64,000 nucleotides of DNA from Anaerolineae bacterium (GTDB lineage: Bacteria > Chloroflexota > Anaerolineae > Aggregatilineales > Phototrophicaceae). Shown in pieces: positions 27,520 through 37,208 of this stretch (positions are counted from its first letter, which is position 1; every line of letters starts with the position of its first letter). A program made the position numbers and the translations under genes. Where the stretch lies: assembly GCA_022824465.1 (NCBI GenBank), contig JAJDZV010000008.1:248001-312000 (forward strand), read 5' to 3'. Below the pieces are notes generated by a model. It did not search any database, was not told the DNA's origin, and saw nothing but the letters and a program-made list of their open reading frames with translations.

Positions 27520-30500
27520 TCAGCGTGATTGCGCGGCCAACTCGGCAAGGCGCGCGCAAGCGGCCAATTGGAACATAAAAATGAAGGCGAGATCGATAAC
27601 GAATACGCTGTTGTCGATTAATCCATGCGCGAGCAGCGCGGCCATACTGCCAGCCAAACCGAGCGCCATGGCGCAGATCAAACTGTCGCCGTCGCGGGCT
27701 TGCCGCAAAGTCCGAAGAATCGCGCGCCAAAACAATATCTGAATGGCGGCAAAGGCGACCAAGCCTAGAAATCCCAAGCGGAGCCAAAAGTCGAACACAA
27801 AGTTGTGCGGGTGAGACAAGTCTCGGTCCCATATCGCATCTGGTCTTATGTAGGCGCCGCCGTATTTGTACAGGAACTGATCGAGTCCGATGCCGGTCAA
27901 TGGCCGGTCGCGAAGGATGGCTATTGAGCTCTCCCACAGGCGAAGGCGAACAAACGATGTCCCGCCGGCGAAGTTCAGCACATTTGCGAGGCGCTCGGAT
28001 ACGCGCGTCAATAAACCAAAGGCGGCCAATCCAAGCGCTCCCATACTCAGCAAAGGAACCACCGCCCGACGGCGGAAAGCAGCGTAAAACACAACAATGA
28101 CGCCGGCCGGCGCGCCGAGAAGGAGCGCGCCAGAGCTCAGGGTCAGCAGGAGGGCGGGCGTCATGCAGAGCAGCGCAAGCCCAGCAAGCATCCGTGCGCG
28201 CCGCTGTTGTCCGACGAGCAAAAATGCCAAGGCGACGGGAATAGCGCGTCCAAAGAGCAGGCCCGCGTTATTTGCCGATCCATATACGCTATTCAGCCTG
28301 CGAAATCCGTATACTTCCGAGTAGAAGCTGCCTTCCTGGGAGAAATACTGAAAAATGCCGATAAGGGCTACCAGTACGCCGGCGATGACCAGCGCGGCGA
28401 ACATTTGAATCAAGGTCGCTTTGCTTGGGCGGCATGCGCGAATCAACAGGTAGAACAGAAGCGGCTCAATGATAAGGACGCGCAACTCTGTTCGCGCTGT
28501 CTCCGGATTTTGCGCCCACAGCAAGGATGCCACGCCGAGAACCGCCGTGACGGCCACAACGATATCCATACCTTGCGAAGCGGAAATCAGGCGAGTCGTT
28601 GCCAGCGGAAAGTCGCTATTGCTGGCTTGACGTTGCCTGCCCAGCCACACGAGGAATCGGAATAAGGCGGCCGCCGTCGAGACAAGAATCATCACCTCGA
28701 CCATAGGAATGGCGTAACTGTAAAGCTCGACCGGAAACAGGAAGAAGGGCGCCCATAGCAAGGTCAATACCAGCCCGCTTTCCAGCCGATGATACACCAG
28801 CACAAATAACCCAATCGCCAGCGCGACAACAACGACCAGATTCGTCGATACATAAAGGAGCCCGCCGCTTGCCAGCGCCAGCAGCAAGTTCACATCGTCG
28901 CGCATCAGCAAGGAGGCCCGTGGCGAGTCCCAAGTCCAGAGCATCGCTAACATCATGAAGATGGAGGTGACGCCGGCAATAGCAAGATGACGGGTTGCGT
29001 CTAATCCGGAAGCTAGCCTGTTTAATGGAGGCAGCCAGGCGCGCCATGGAGCGGTCACAACCGATTGAACCAAGGCAAGAGCCGAAAGGACAGTGGCGAT
29101 AAGTCCGATGGCAATCTGCTGATTGTAGGGACGGCTGAGATCGCCGGAGCTCACGGCGAAACCGGCAATCGCCCAACGGTCCCAGCCGCGGTCGGCGCTC
29201 ATCCGCAAGCTGTGCCGCTCGACCGGCAGGTCGACTGCGACGGGAACCAGGTTGGTTTCGGACAGGCGCGAATCGCTGCGCAAGAATATGTAGGCTTTCC
29301 CGCTGGCGTCAGTTTGCGCGGCATTGGCGGGCTGGCCATTGACGGTGGGATATAGGAAGGCGACGTAGTCATCTTCTCGCAGGAGCATGGACAGATCGGC
29401 GCCGTAGAAGTCGAATTCCAGTTGACTGTCGCTAGGTTCGGCGCGGCCAATATCAGCGCCCAGTTCGCCGAACTGCCAGTTGCCAGTGTAGCGCGCATAT
29501 TCATTTACCGCGTGGTATAGGCCGTTCTGCGCGACGTTGGGCAAGGGGTACGCTTGCAGAGCGAGAAGCAGCGGCGTTGGCTCGCCCGCCTGCGTTATGA
29601 GCGAGAAGCCCCATTGCGGGTCGTCTTCCTTTGCCTCCGGCTGCCAGTGGTGTAGAAACATGGCGCCGAGCCAGGGCCATTCTCGATGCGCACGGTCTAG
29701 CGCGTGCAGAGTATGCTGAGTACGCTCGGATTCGGTCACGGCGCCCCAGATTGATGGATCGCCTTGCCATGCCGCCGGCAGCGAATTCCAGCCGTAATTG
29801 CTCGCCCAAAGCGGTTTCTTGCTATCGCCATATTTGACCATCACCTCGCGAAGAGCGATGATGCGGGCAAAGTTGAGCGTCGTCTCGTCGACTTGACGAT
29901 CGAGCGGGGAAAGCGAGAAGCCGTAAGGTTTGCCCGCGACTACGTCCATCGCGCCTTTTGCGCCGGTCGCATACATGGCCTCAAGATAGCGAATATCACT
30001 GATATTGCGTCCGCCAGTCTCTGTCGTAGGCGCCAAGCCAGCGGATACGATAGTCGCCGAGAGATCGGCCAACCGGATGGAAGCGCCGGCAGAATCCAGT
30101 AGCGCGACGTATTCGGCCGGACGGGGATCGCGCGCTCCCCAAGCGTCATACAGGTTTGGCTCGTCCCAGATTTGATAGTAGTCGATCCAGTCGCCGTATC
30201 GGTTCGCGAACGCGGCGGCAAACTCGCCGAAGGCAGCAGGATCGCTCGGCGGAGCGGCCGCGGATGCAGATTCTTGAGCGGACTCTTCGCGCGCCCACGC
30301 GGGCGAGTTCATCAAGACAACAACCAATTCCAGGCGCGGAAAGTTTGCAAGCGCATCCGCGAGCTGATCCCAAGCGGTCCAGTTGTATTCACCCCGCTGC
30401 GGCTCGAGTTCGTCCCAAAAGGCGAATTGCCTTACCCAGCGAAAGCCGGATTCGTTAATGAGATTCAATTGGCGGCGCAGGTCCCTGTCTTCATATTGCA

Positions 30501-30672
30501 GCAACTCGACATTGACGCCCAAGCGCGGCTGAATGAATGGGATATCTTGATCTTGCGTGGCGTCGACGTATCCGCGCAGCTCGTAGTCCCGCAACCCTGC
30601 AGTGCCTAGCGTTGCGGTCAGGCTGCCAGCGAGCAGAAGCAGACTCACAAACAGCAGCAACAGCTTGCGCAT
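27520..30672 (-). CDS. Fusion of a glycoside-hydrolase-like domain with an O-antigen ligase
   Basis: 1050 residues from the ATG at 30672, whose first base overlaps the upstream stop (TAATG). A signal anchor (1-25) is followed by an extracellular (beta/alpha)8-type domain to about residue 370: RWVRQFAFWDELEPQRG and IWDEPNLYDAW with E171 as acid/base candidate. The usual nucleophile motif TEfGW reads SNYGW (291-295), so the second Glu is missing. Residues 395-505 look like a beta-sandwich. From 516 to the end there are many helices, with the Wzy motif GIGLDQFLYKY and SHPHNFVFDFWLRLGFLGLVAF near 960. It probably acts on the same cell-surface glycan that it recognises or assembles. Confidence 0.85.
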   Translation of the reverse strand: MRKLLLLFVSLLLLAGSLTATLGTAGLRDYELRGYVDATQDQDIPFIQPRLGVNVELLQYEDRDLRRQLNLINESGFRWVRQFAFWDELEPQRGEYNWTAWDQLADALANFPRLELVVVLMNSPAWAREESAQESASAAAPPSDPAAFGEFAAAFANRYGDWIDYYQIWDEPNLYDAWGARDPRPAEYVALLDSAGASIRLADLSATIVSAGLAPTTETGGRNISDIRYLEAMYATGAKGAMDVVAGKPYGFSLSPLDRQVDETTLNFARIIALREVMVKYGDSKKPLWASNYGWNSLPAAWQGDPSIWGAVTESERTQHTLHALDRAHREWPWLGAMFLHHWQPEAKEDDPQWGFSLITQAGEPTPLLLALQAYPLPNVAQNGLYHAVNEYARYTGNWQFGELGADIGRAEPSDSQLEFDFYGADLSMLLREDDYVAFLYPTVNGQPANAAQTDASGKAYIFLRSDSRLSETNLVPVAVDLPVERHSLRMSADRGWDRWAIAGFAVSSGDLSRPYNQQIAIGLIATVLSALALVQSVVTAPWRAWLPPLNRLASGLDATRHLAIAGVTSIFMMLAMLWTWDSPRASLLMRDDVNLLLALASGGLLYVSTNLVVVVALAIGLFVLVYHRLESGLVLTLLWAPFFLFPVELYSYAIPMVEVMILVSTAAALFRFLVWLGRQRQASNSDFPLATTRLISASQGMDIVVAVTAVLGVASLLWAQNPETARTELRVLIIEPLLFYLLIRACRPSKATLIQMFAALVIAGVLVALIGIFQYFSQEGSFYSEVYGFRRLNSVYGSANNAGLLFGRAIPVALAFLLVGQQRRARMLAGLALLCMTPALLLTLSSGALLLGAPAGVIVVFYAAFRRRAVVPLLSMGALGLAAFGLLTRVSERLANVLNFAGGTSFVRLRLWESSIAILRDRPLTGIGLDQFLYKYGGAYIRPDAIWDRDLSHPHNFVFDFWLRLGFLGLVAFAAIQILFWRAILRTLRQARDGDSLICAMALGLAGSMAALLAHGLIDNSVFVIDLAFIFMFQLAACARLAELAAQSR

Positions 30673-32267
30673 TAGCCGGTCCACACGGGATTAGACGAAC
30701 CGCTGTCAAAGGTTAGCTGGACGGCATCCCCGGATCGGACGTCGACCAGCCAAATGTCGCCCAGATACGTCACAGCGATATGGCGCGCGTCCGGGCTCCA
30801 GGCGAAATCGACGGGCGCCAAGCCAAAGTCGCTTGTACGGACTCCCGGCGCGTCCGGCGGCGGGAACAAATGGCGCTGGTTGCTGCCGTCCCGGTCGGCG
30901 ATGACCAGGTCGTATTCTGCGCTTAGGCTATTGCGCGGGTCTCTTGCCTGCAGCCAGGCAAGCAAGCCTTCCTTCTGGTCGTCGCCGGCGATAGCGATGC
31001 CGGGCGAAAACGCCGGCGACGCCCACATACCCGCCTCTTCTTGTAGAAGGGCCGTGAATCGACCGTCGGCGCTCGCAATCGAAACGTCGAAAATCGGACT
31101 TGTCTCAGCGGGTTCATTGCCCAAGGGCAAACCGTGTACTGTCGAAACGAGCATGCTGCTGTCGAAGGACCAAGAAATGGACGACAGCCACACCGATGCC
31201 GCGCCATTCGGAAACACGGCGTATTCCCCCAGAGTTACGGAGAGGCGGCGCGCAAAGTCCACTAGTCCGTAGCCATCGGGGCGGACCCAAGCCATCCGAT
31301 CGCCCAAGGGCGACCAGGAAAAATGTGTGCCCCACCAGCCCAAGAAACCGCCGTTCGACTCCGGCAGCGCTTCTTCTATGGCAAGCGCGCGGCCGCTTTC
31401 GAGCTCGATTTGCATCAACCATAGATTGTTAAGCGCTTTCCAGCCCGCAGCTCCTGCGATGCGCTCGCCAGTGGAATAGGCCAGTGTGTTGCTGGACCGC
31501 GGGCGCCATTGGGCAAAGAGAACATCACTGGGCGTTAAGCGTAGCGCTTCACCGCGGCCATCGGTCGCCACTATCCACAGCTCGTTGAAGAAGTCATCCG
31601 CTGGGTCAGTCTCGCTAGTGAATACAAGCACTGCGCCGTTTTCGCTCTGATGAAACACAAGCGAATCCAGATTCTGGCCAGTGGTCAGCGGTGTTTTGTT
31701 GGCGCTGTTGCCAGGCACGGTCCAAGCGTCTCCATGGTTGATATAACTCAAGCGGCCCGCGATTGCTATGGGCTCGGCGCTTTGTTCAGGACCGATATAA
31801 ATGATTTCGTCAACCGGCGCCGTGACGACAACTGGCTCGGCGATCAGTTCTCGCCGTGTCTCTTCGCCATCTTCAAGCACGACGCGGTAACATGCCTCCT
31901 CCACTCCAACAGACCCGGCTTGCCCCAGTTGTTTGCCGCCCGGGGACACGCTCTCTTTCGGCGTCACTAGCCGCCTGTAAGCAATCGCCTGGCGTTCGCA
32001 GTACTCCTCTTCACGCACCCGCCGGATCGTAAGCCGCATGCCGTCGGTGATTTGCGCCACGAGCGGATGACTGATTCGATCTGACGGTCCCAATTCGATC
32101 TGCGCGTAGACGAGCAACTGATCCACCGTCAGCGCATCGGTCACGCTAACCGATTGTTCCAAGCCGTCCACGATGACTTGGACATCAAGCGAGTGCCCTC
32201 CGCCGGATGGCCGACAGCAAGCAAGCACAATGGCAGCCACAAGCAACAGTGATAAGCGAATACGCAT
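30672..32267 (-). CDS. G5-domain and beta-propeller lipoprotein
   Basis: 531 residues from the ATG at 32267. The signal peptide ends in the lipobox-like LVAAIVLAC, so it is probably a lipoprotein. Residues 28-85 match a DUF348/G5 arrangement (VQVIVDGLEQSVSVTDAL, then TVDQLLVYAQIELGPSDRI), and the rest up to 170 is a second G5-like unit ending VTAPVDEIIYIG. From 180 there are TolB-like propeller blades (FSWSPLGDRMAW, WSFDSSML, FAWSPDARHIAV). It would lie outside the membrane and bind wall glycan. It is the first gene of the polysaccharide operon, overlapping the next by one base. Confidence 0.8.
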   Translation of the reverse strand: MRIRLSLLLVAAIVLACCRPSGGGHSLDVQVIVDGLEQSVSVTDALTVDQLLVYAQIELGPSDRISHPLVAQITDGMRLTIRRVREEEYCERQAIAYRRLVTPKESVSPGGKQLGQAGSVGVEEACYRVVLEDGEETRRELIAEPVVVTAPVDEIIYIGPEQSAEPIAIAGRLSYINHGDAWTVPGNSANKTPLTTGQNLDSLVFHQSENGAVLVFTSETDPADDFFNELWIVATDGRGEALRLTPSDVLFAQWRPRSSNTLAYSTGERIAGAAGWKALNNLWLMQIELESGRALAIEEALPESNGGFLGWWGTHFSWSPLGDRMAWVRPDGYGLVDFARRLSVTLGEYAVFPNGAASVWLSSISWSFDSSMLVSTVHGLPLGNEPAETSPIFDVSIASADGRFTALLQEEAGMWASPAFSPGIAIAGDDQKEGLLAWLQARDPRNSLSAEYDLVIADRDGSNQRHLFPPPDAPGVRTSDFGLAPVDFAWSPDARHIAVTYLGDIWLVDVRSGDAVQLTFDSGSSNPVWTG

Positions 32268-32295
32268 CACAAGCGTACACCAACTTTGACGCCAG

Positions 32296-33351
32296 TTATT
32301 TCACTATCGTAGCGGAATTCTGATTCAGCACAAACAGCCTGGGATGAAGTCCGCGAAGATTGATGACCCGCTCGTCCGCGATGCGCCAGTTAAAGCCGCT
32401 GATATTGCTTCTTAGCAGTTTCACCTCGTGCGTCAGAACGACGAAGGCGGCGCGGCGGGTCGCGATGCGCTGGGCTTCCCGCAAGACGGCCGGATAAAGC
32501 TGGAGATTGTCTTTGTGCGTTCCAATATGAAGGCCGAAGGGCAGGTCAGCATAGATCATGTCTACAGAATTGGCAGGCAGAGGCGTATGGCCCGCGTCGG
32601 CGAGGACGTGGCTAATGCCTTCGCTCCGCCCGGCGGCGCGCGCGTTCTGCTCCCCCGCGTCGAGCATGCGTCGGCTGTTATCAATAGCGATCAGGCTGTC
32701 GTCCGGGCGGGCGATACTGTGCTCGATTAGAATAGTCGAGGAGCCGCTGCACAGATTCACGACGATTGCCTCGTTTGGAATCGTTCCATAGCATGTCATG
32801 GCGTAAGCTGCGGTGGCGTTCAGGGCGCCGGGAACATCAGCGACGCGGTAGTTGCGCTTGGACAACGGCCGCTCGGCCTCGCGAACGAGAAACTCCCAAC
32901 CAATACCGCGCTGTCGCGGCGCCAATCGAACGAATAGATCGCCTTTGCCGTCGTCATCCGCCGCCAGCTTGAGATTGTCAGCAAGTTCTTGACGCAGGCG
33001 TCGAAGCACACTGGATTGCGAGCCAGCGGCGCCAATCCCAATCGTGCGCGGCGCCTTTTCAAAGCTGGCCATCGTCTTGCGGAGAATCGCTGTCATCCGG
33101 GTGAAGTGCTCGTGACCGAGGAAGGCTTTGGGCCGGGGAATCTCAAAGTTGTGTATGCGATAGACGGCGACGACTGAGCGCAGTTTTCTTAACGACTCGG
33201 GCGATCCTCGGTAGCGAAATCGTATGAATCCAGAACGCGATTTGTAAAGCGAGCCAATGGCGGGGCGAAAGCGGTCAGACAGCTCTTCAAGCGCATAGCT
33301 CTCAAGGCCAGGGATAGTCTCCGCCTCAAAGCTGGCTACTTCTCGTTTCAA
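32296..33351 (-). CDS. THUMP-domain RNA methyltransferase
   Basis: 351 residues with a TTG start. The N-terminal FEAETIPGLESYALEEL and the region to about residue 150 resemble the THUMP RNA-binding part. The C-terminal domain is a SAM-dependent fold with VVNLCSGSSTILIEHSIAR (motif I region), LIAIDNSRRMLDAG, HVLADAGHTPLP and the catalytic IYADLPFG in place of NPPYG. Related to RlmL/Trm14-type N2-guanine methyltransferases of rRNA or tRNA; the exact target is not known. It lies 28 bases upstream of the polysaccharide operon on the same strand. Confidence 0.82.
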   Translation of the reverse strand: MKREVASFEAETIPGLESYALEELSDRFRPAIGSLYKSRSGFIRFRYRGSPESLRKLRSVVAVYRIHNFEIPRPKAFLGHEHFTRMTAILRKTMASFEKAPRTIGIGAAGSQSSVLRRLRQELADNLKLAADDDGKGDLFVRLAPRQRGIGWEFLVREAERPLSKRNYRVADVPGALNATAAYAMTCYGTIPNEAIVVNLCSGSSTILIEHSIARPDDSLIAIDNSRRMLDAGEQNARAAGRSEGISHVLADAGHTPLPANSVDMIYADLPFGLHIGTHKDNLQLYPAVLREAQRIATRRAAFVVLTHEVKLLRSNISGFNWRIADERVINLRGLHPRLFVLNQNSATIVK

Positions 33352-33507
33352 CGGGCTCGCATCCTATCCAGCCTCTAACGACTTGCTATTTGGCACGCTT
33401 TCATATGGCTGATAGCCTCGCGCCAGGTCGCGTGTCTCGCGCTAGTGGTCAGCGGGCAAGTCATGTAGAATGTCGCAGACTAGCATCATAATTCCAGGTG
33501 AAACCGC

Positions 33508-34470
33508 TTGCAATCCAAACGATCCCTTGCGCAACTGTTCTTGGTCGCCTTGACGCTATTCTACGCGGTTGCGCCCACATTTGGACAAGGATCTGAATCG
33601 GCGACAGATCCCGAAGGCGCCGGCGACGAAGCAGGCGCGTCTGGCAATGGTCTAGCCTTGGACAGTCCCTTCTTGCAGGACGATCTAGAATTGCTGGTCG
33701 GCAATGTGCAGCGACCCAACGGAATTGTCTGGCATGACGGCAATCTGTATACCGTCTGCAACGGCGACTGGACGATCTATAAGATTGATGATCTCACGGG
33801 AGATACGATCACTTTCGTCTTCGGTACACGAGACGGCAATATGCTGCTGATCGAGGATACCGCCGCGGGATTCGACATTCTGGTCCCCGATCCTGATAAC
33901 GGCACGATTTGGAAAGTCGATCAGTCTCGATCGGCGCCGGCCAGGTTAACCATCGCGATTGAAGCGCCTTGGGGCATTGCCCGGCTGGATGGCTCTCGCT
34001 TCCTGGCAACAGATGTACGTGGCAACAGCATCATTGAATTGTCGGACACGGGCCAAGCGAGAACGGTACAGGACGAATTGCGCTCGCCGACAGGCATCGT
34101 CCGGCGCCAAAACCGCGTCTATTTCGCCAATGGCGGCAGCGCGCGGCGTGGCATTGAGCATTTCCAGATTGCGGATGACGGCGCGTACTCCGAGGTATTG
34201 CCCTTGGTTACAGGATTGCAGAACGTAACCAACATCGTGATGGGCAGCGATGGCAAGCTCTATTTCGCTTACGCCTTGGGAACACGCGGCGTGGTTGGGC
34301 GGATTGATCCGGCGCGCTGCCACGAAATCAGCTGTAGCAACAGCGATGTCGAATTGGTTGTCTTTTCTGATGTGCCGGCGCCTTTGGCGATCACCTTGTC
34401 TGATGACTTGCGCCTGTTTCTGCACAGCCGGTTCCGCCCGGAAATCTATTGGCTGCAGCTGCCCGCATAA
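33508..34470 (+). CDS. Secreted beta-propeller protein (NHL/SMP-30-like)
   Basis: 320 residues with a TTG start, AGGTG upstream. The signal peptide LAQLFLVALTLFYAVAPTFG runs to about residue 25, then an acidic linker. The rest has repeated propeller strands: RPNGIVWHDGNLYTVC, GFDILVPDPDNGTIWKVD, APWGIARLDGSRFLATD, SPTGIVRRQNRVYFANG and NVTNIVMGSDGKLYFAY. It is exported, perhaps a carbohydrate- or lactone-related propeller, but no catalytic metal set is clear. It is convergent with hflX. Confidence 0.75.
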   Translation: MQSKRSLAQLFLVALTLFYAVAPTFGQGSESATDPEGAGDEAGASGNGLALDSPFLQDDLELLVGNVQRPNGIVWHDGNLYTVCNGDWTIYKIDDLTGDTITFVFGTRDGNMLLIEDTAAGFDILVPDPDNGTIWKVDQSRSAPARLTIAIEAPWGIARLDGSRFLATDVRGNSIIELSDTGQARTVQDELRSPTGIVRRQNRVYFANGGSARRGIEHFQIADDGAYSEVLPLVTGLQNVTNIVMGSDGKLYFAYALGTRGVVGRIDPARCHEISCSNSDVELVVFSDVPAPLAITLSDDLRLFLHSRFRPEIYWLQLPA

Positions 34471-34479
34471 AGGGATCGG

Positions 34480-35823
34480 CTAGTCTAGGGAGTTGTCGCG
34501 GGTGACACCCTCCTTAACTTCATAGCGGCGATAGGCGTCGCTGTCTTCAATCGGCAGGCGCAGAGTAAGCGCCCAACCATCTTCGCAAGTCGCTTCAGTC
34601 TCGATATATCGTTTGTCATTCAGTTCGGAGTAGACTTGTCCGGCTTGGTACGGAACAAAAACATCAAGCAGGGTCTTCTGCTGGGCGAGGGTCTCGGCAA
34701 TCGTCGACAGCAAGTGGTTGAGCCCGGTTCGCTCCTTCGCCGAAATTGGCGCGATCCCGGCGTAGGCGTCCACAAGCCCCACCGGCGGCAGCTTTCCATG
34801 GACCCGGTCGATTTTGTTCAGCACCAGAATCCGCGGCATGTCTGACGCGTCGATTTCAGCGAGCGTGTCTTCGACCGCTTCAATTTGCTGGTCAGCATTT
34901 GCATGGCTGATATCGGCGACGTGCAGCAGCAGGTCCGCTTCGACGACCTCCTCAAGCGTAGCGCGAAATGCGGCGAACAAGGTTGTCGGAAGCTTCTGGA
35001 TGAAGCCAACCGTGTCACTTAGCAGCATCTTGCCGCCATCGGGCAAGTTGACTCGGCGCGTGGTCGGATCAAGCGTGGCAAACAGTCGATCCGCTGCGTA
35101 GACGTCCGAATCGGACAGGGCGTTGATAAGCGTGGACTTTCCCGCATTGGTGTAGCCGACCAATGCGACCAACGGCAATCCTGAGCGCCGCCGTCGCTGA
35201 CGCTGCAAGTTGCGGTGGGCGCGCACCTGCTCAAGGTCAAGCTTGAGCTTGGAAATCTTTCGAGTGACTTCCCGTCGATCAACTTCGAGCTGCGTTTCGC
35301 CAGGACCCCGTAGGCCAACCCCGCCAGAACCTCCGCGAGCGCCGCCGCCTCCAGCCTGCCGCGCCAGGTGCGTCCATTGCCGAGTTAGTCGGGGCCGCAG
35401 GTATTCATATTGCGCGAGTTCGACTTGCAGCGCGCCTTCGCTGGTACGGGCGTGCTGAGCGAAGATATCCAGGATTAGCGCCGACCGGTCGAGCAATCTT
35501 ACGGATTCGCCCAGGAGTTTTTCGATTTCACGTTGATGACGGGGCGACAGCTCGTCGTCAAAGACTAGAATCGAGGCGCCTGCCTGAGCGACTCGATCCA
35601 AGATTTCGTCTAGCTTGCCGGCGCCTATCAGCGTTTTGGGATTGATCTGTCGGACTAGCTGACTCGCGCTTCCCACGACCGCGATGCCAGCAGTCTCCGC
35701 CAGCATTTTCAATTCTCGCAGAGAGTCTTCAATCGTTAGCAGCGTGCGACCATGCCTTAAACCGACGCCGACCAGAAATCCGCGTTCACAATCGTTTCCG
35801 TCGCTATGCTGATGGGTCATCAT
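34480..35823 (-). CDS. hflX: GTPase HflX
   Basis: 447 residues from the ATG at 35823, which overlaps the upstream trmFO stop (ATGA). The N-terminal HflX domain shows [25 protein letters not shown] and [16 protein letters not shown] Gly-rich linker, [21 protein letters not shown], precedes the GTPase domain with G1 [15 protein letters not shown]3 DTVGFI and G4 LNKID. HflX rescues stalled ribosomes and can split 70S ribosomes. It is the last gene of plsX-fabF-trmFO-hflX. Confidence 0.96.
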   Translation of the reverse strand: MMTHQHSDGNDCERGFLVGVGLRHGRTLLTIEDSLRELKMLAETAGIAVVGSASQLVRQINPKTLIGAGKLDEILDRVAQAGASILVFDDELSPRHQREIEKLLGESVRLLDRSALILDIFAQHARTSEGALQVELAQYEYLRPRLTRQWTHLARQAGGGGARGGSGGVGLRGPGETQLEVDRREVTRKISKLKLDLEQVRAHRNLQRQRRRRSGLPLVALVGYTNAGKSTLINALSDSDVYAADRLFATLDPTTRRVNLPDGGKMLLSDTVGFIQKLPTTLFAAFRATLEEVVEADLLLHVADISHANADQQIEAVEDTLAEIDASDMPRILVLNKIDRVHGKLPPVGLVDAYAGIAPISAKERTGLNHLLSTIAETLAQQKTLLDVFVPYQAGQVYSELNDKRYIETEATCEDGWALTLRLPIEDSDAYRRYEVKEGVTRDNSLD

Positions 35824-37193
35824 ACCGTGTCCTGCAGAAGAGGCGCTTGACAAGCTCCAAGCAAACTGTCATCCAGGCTTTCCAGTGACGCGCACAGAGA
35901 ATCCCGCGCGCGCTGAGCGTAGACGCGTCGCCGCTCCAACTTGTTCTTAATCCTTTCAGGCAGCGGCGGCAAGATGCCCAAGTTGGCTTTCATTGGTTGG
36001 AAGCGCTTCGGTTCCGCATGGGTGACATAATGACAAAGCGCGCCCAGCATTGTCTCTTGCGGCGGGATCCAAGCAGGCAGACTGCGCAATTGCCGCGACA
36101 GATTCAGCGCGGCGACGAAACCTGTGGCGATATTGCCAACGTAACCTTCGACACCGGTAATCTGACCAGCGAAGTAAAGATTGTCTCGGCGCCGGAAGCG
36201 CATTGTCGGATAGAGCAGGGCGGGCGCGTTCAAGAAGGTGTTGCGATGCATCTGGCCCATGCGTACGAATTGCGCATCCTGCAAGCCCGGAATCTGGCGC
36301 AGAATCTCCCTTTGCGCGCCCCAGCGGATATTGGTCTGGAAGCCGACGATATTGTAGAGTTCGCCAGCCAGGTCGTCTTGGCGCAACTGAACCACCGCGT
36401 AGGGGCGTCGGCCGGTATGGGGGTCAGTCAAACCAACCGGTCGCATGGGACCAAAGGCAAGCGTGTCCGCGCCTCGTTTCGCCAGTTGCTCAATCGGTAC
36501 GCAACCTTCAAAGAAGTTTGGGTCGTCACGTTCAAAGTCGCGCAAATCAATAGTCTCGGCGCATTGCAACCTTGCAACGAATTCTTCATATTCGGCGCGG
36601 TTCATAGGGCAGTTAATATAATCGCCTGTATCGGAATCGCCGCGTCCATAGCGGTTCGCTCGGAATGCGCGGGTCATATCGATGCTGTCTGCCCGCACAA
36701 TGGGCGAAATGGCGTCGTAGAAATAAAGATAGTTTTCGCCAGTGAGCTCGCAGATTGCCGCGGCGAGGGCAGGGGAGGTCAATGGTCCGGTAGCAACGAT
36801 TGCTGGAGCGTTAAGCGGAAGCGCGGTGACTTCCTCGCGGAGTATCGCTATACGCGAGTTGCCTTCAATTCGAGTTGTAACCCTGTCCGCGAATCTGTCT
36901 CGATCAACCGCCAGCGCGCCGCCCGCGGGCACTGCCGCCTCTTCGGCGCATTTTAGCAGCAGGGAGCCGAGCGCGCGCATCTCGTTCTGAAGCATCCCGG
37001 TGGCGCGGTCCGGCAACTGAGAGCCGAGCGAGTTGCTGCATACCAATTCCGCCAGGCGGTCACCGACATGCGCTCCGGTCGTCTTCACCGGGCGCATCTC
37101 GTACAATCGCACATTATGTCCCCGTTGAGCCAGCTGCCAGGCGGCTTCGCTGCCGGCCAAGCCTCCGCCGATTACAGTCGCCGTCAGTCCCAC
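35820..37193 (-). CDS. trmFO: Methylenetetrahydrofolate-tRNA-(uracil-5-)-methyltransferase TrmFO
   Basis: 457 residues, GTG start with AGGGG seven bases upstream. The FAD motif is [19 protein letters not shown] (8-26), and [33 protein letters not shown] and [18 protein letters not shown] are TrmFO-specific. It makes ribothymidine at position 54 of tRNA using methylenetetrahydrofolate. It is 15 bases from fabF upstream and overlaps hflX downstream, so it is part of one operon. Confidence 0.96.
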   Translation of the reverse strand: MGLTATVIGGGLAGSEAAWQLAQRGHNVRLYEMRPVKTTGAHVGDRLAELVCSNSLGSQLPDRATGMLQNEMRALGSLLLKCAEEAAVPAGGALAVDRDRFADRVTTRIEGNSRIAILREEVTALPLNAPAIVATGPLTSPALAAAICELTGENYLYFYDAISPIVRADSIDMTRAFRANRYGRGDSDTGDYINCPMNRAEYEEFVARLQCAETIDLRDFERDDPNFFEGCVPIEQLAKRGADTLAFGPMRPVGLTDPHTGRRPYAVVQLRQDDLAGELYNIVGFQTNIRWGAQREILRQIPGLQDAQFVRMGQMHRNTFLNAPALLYPTMRFRRRDNLYFAGQITGVEGYVGNIATGFVAALNLSRQLRSLPAWIPPQETMLGALCHYVTHAEPKRFQPMKANLGILPPLPERIKNKLERRRVYAQRARDSLCASLESLDDSLLGACQAPLLQDTV

Positions 37194-37208
37194 GGATGTC
37201 CCCTGCTC

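Noticed and set aside
35997..36956. 319-residue plus-strand frame opposite trmFO
   Set aside because: Shadow frame; trmFO is unmistakable on the other strand.
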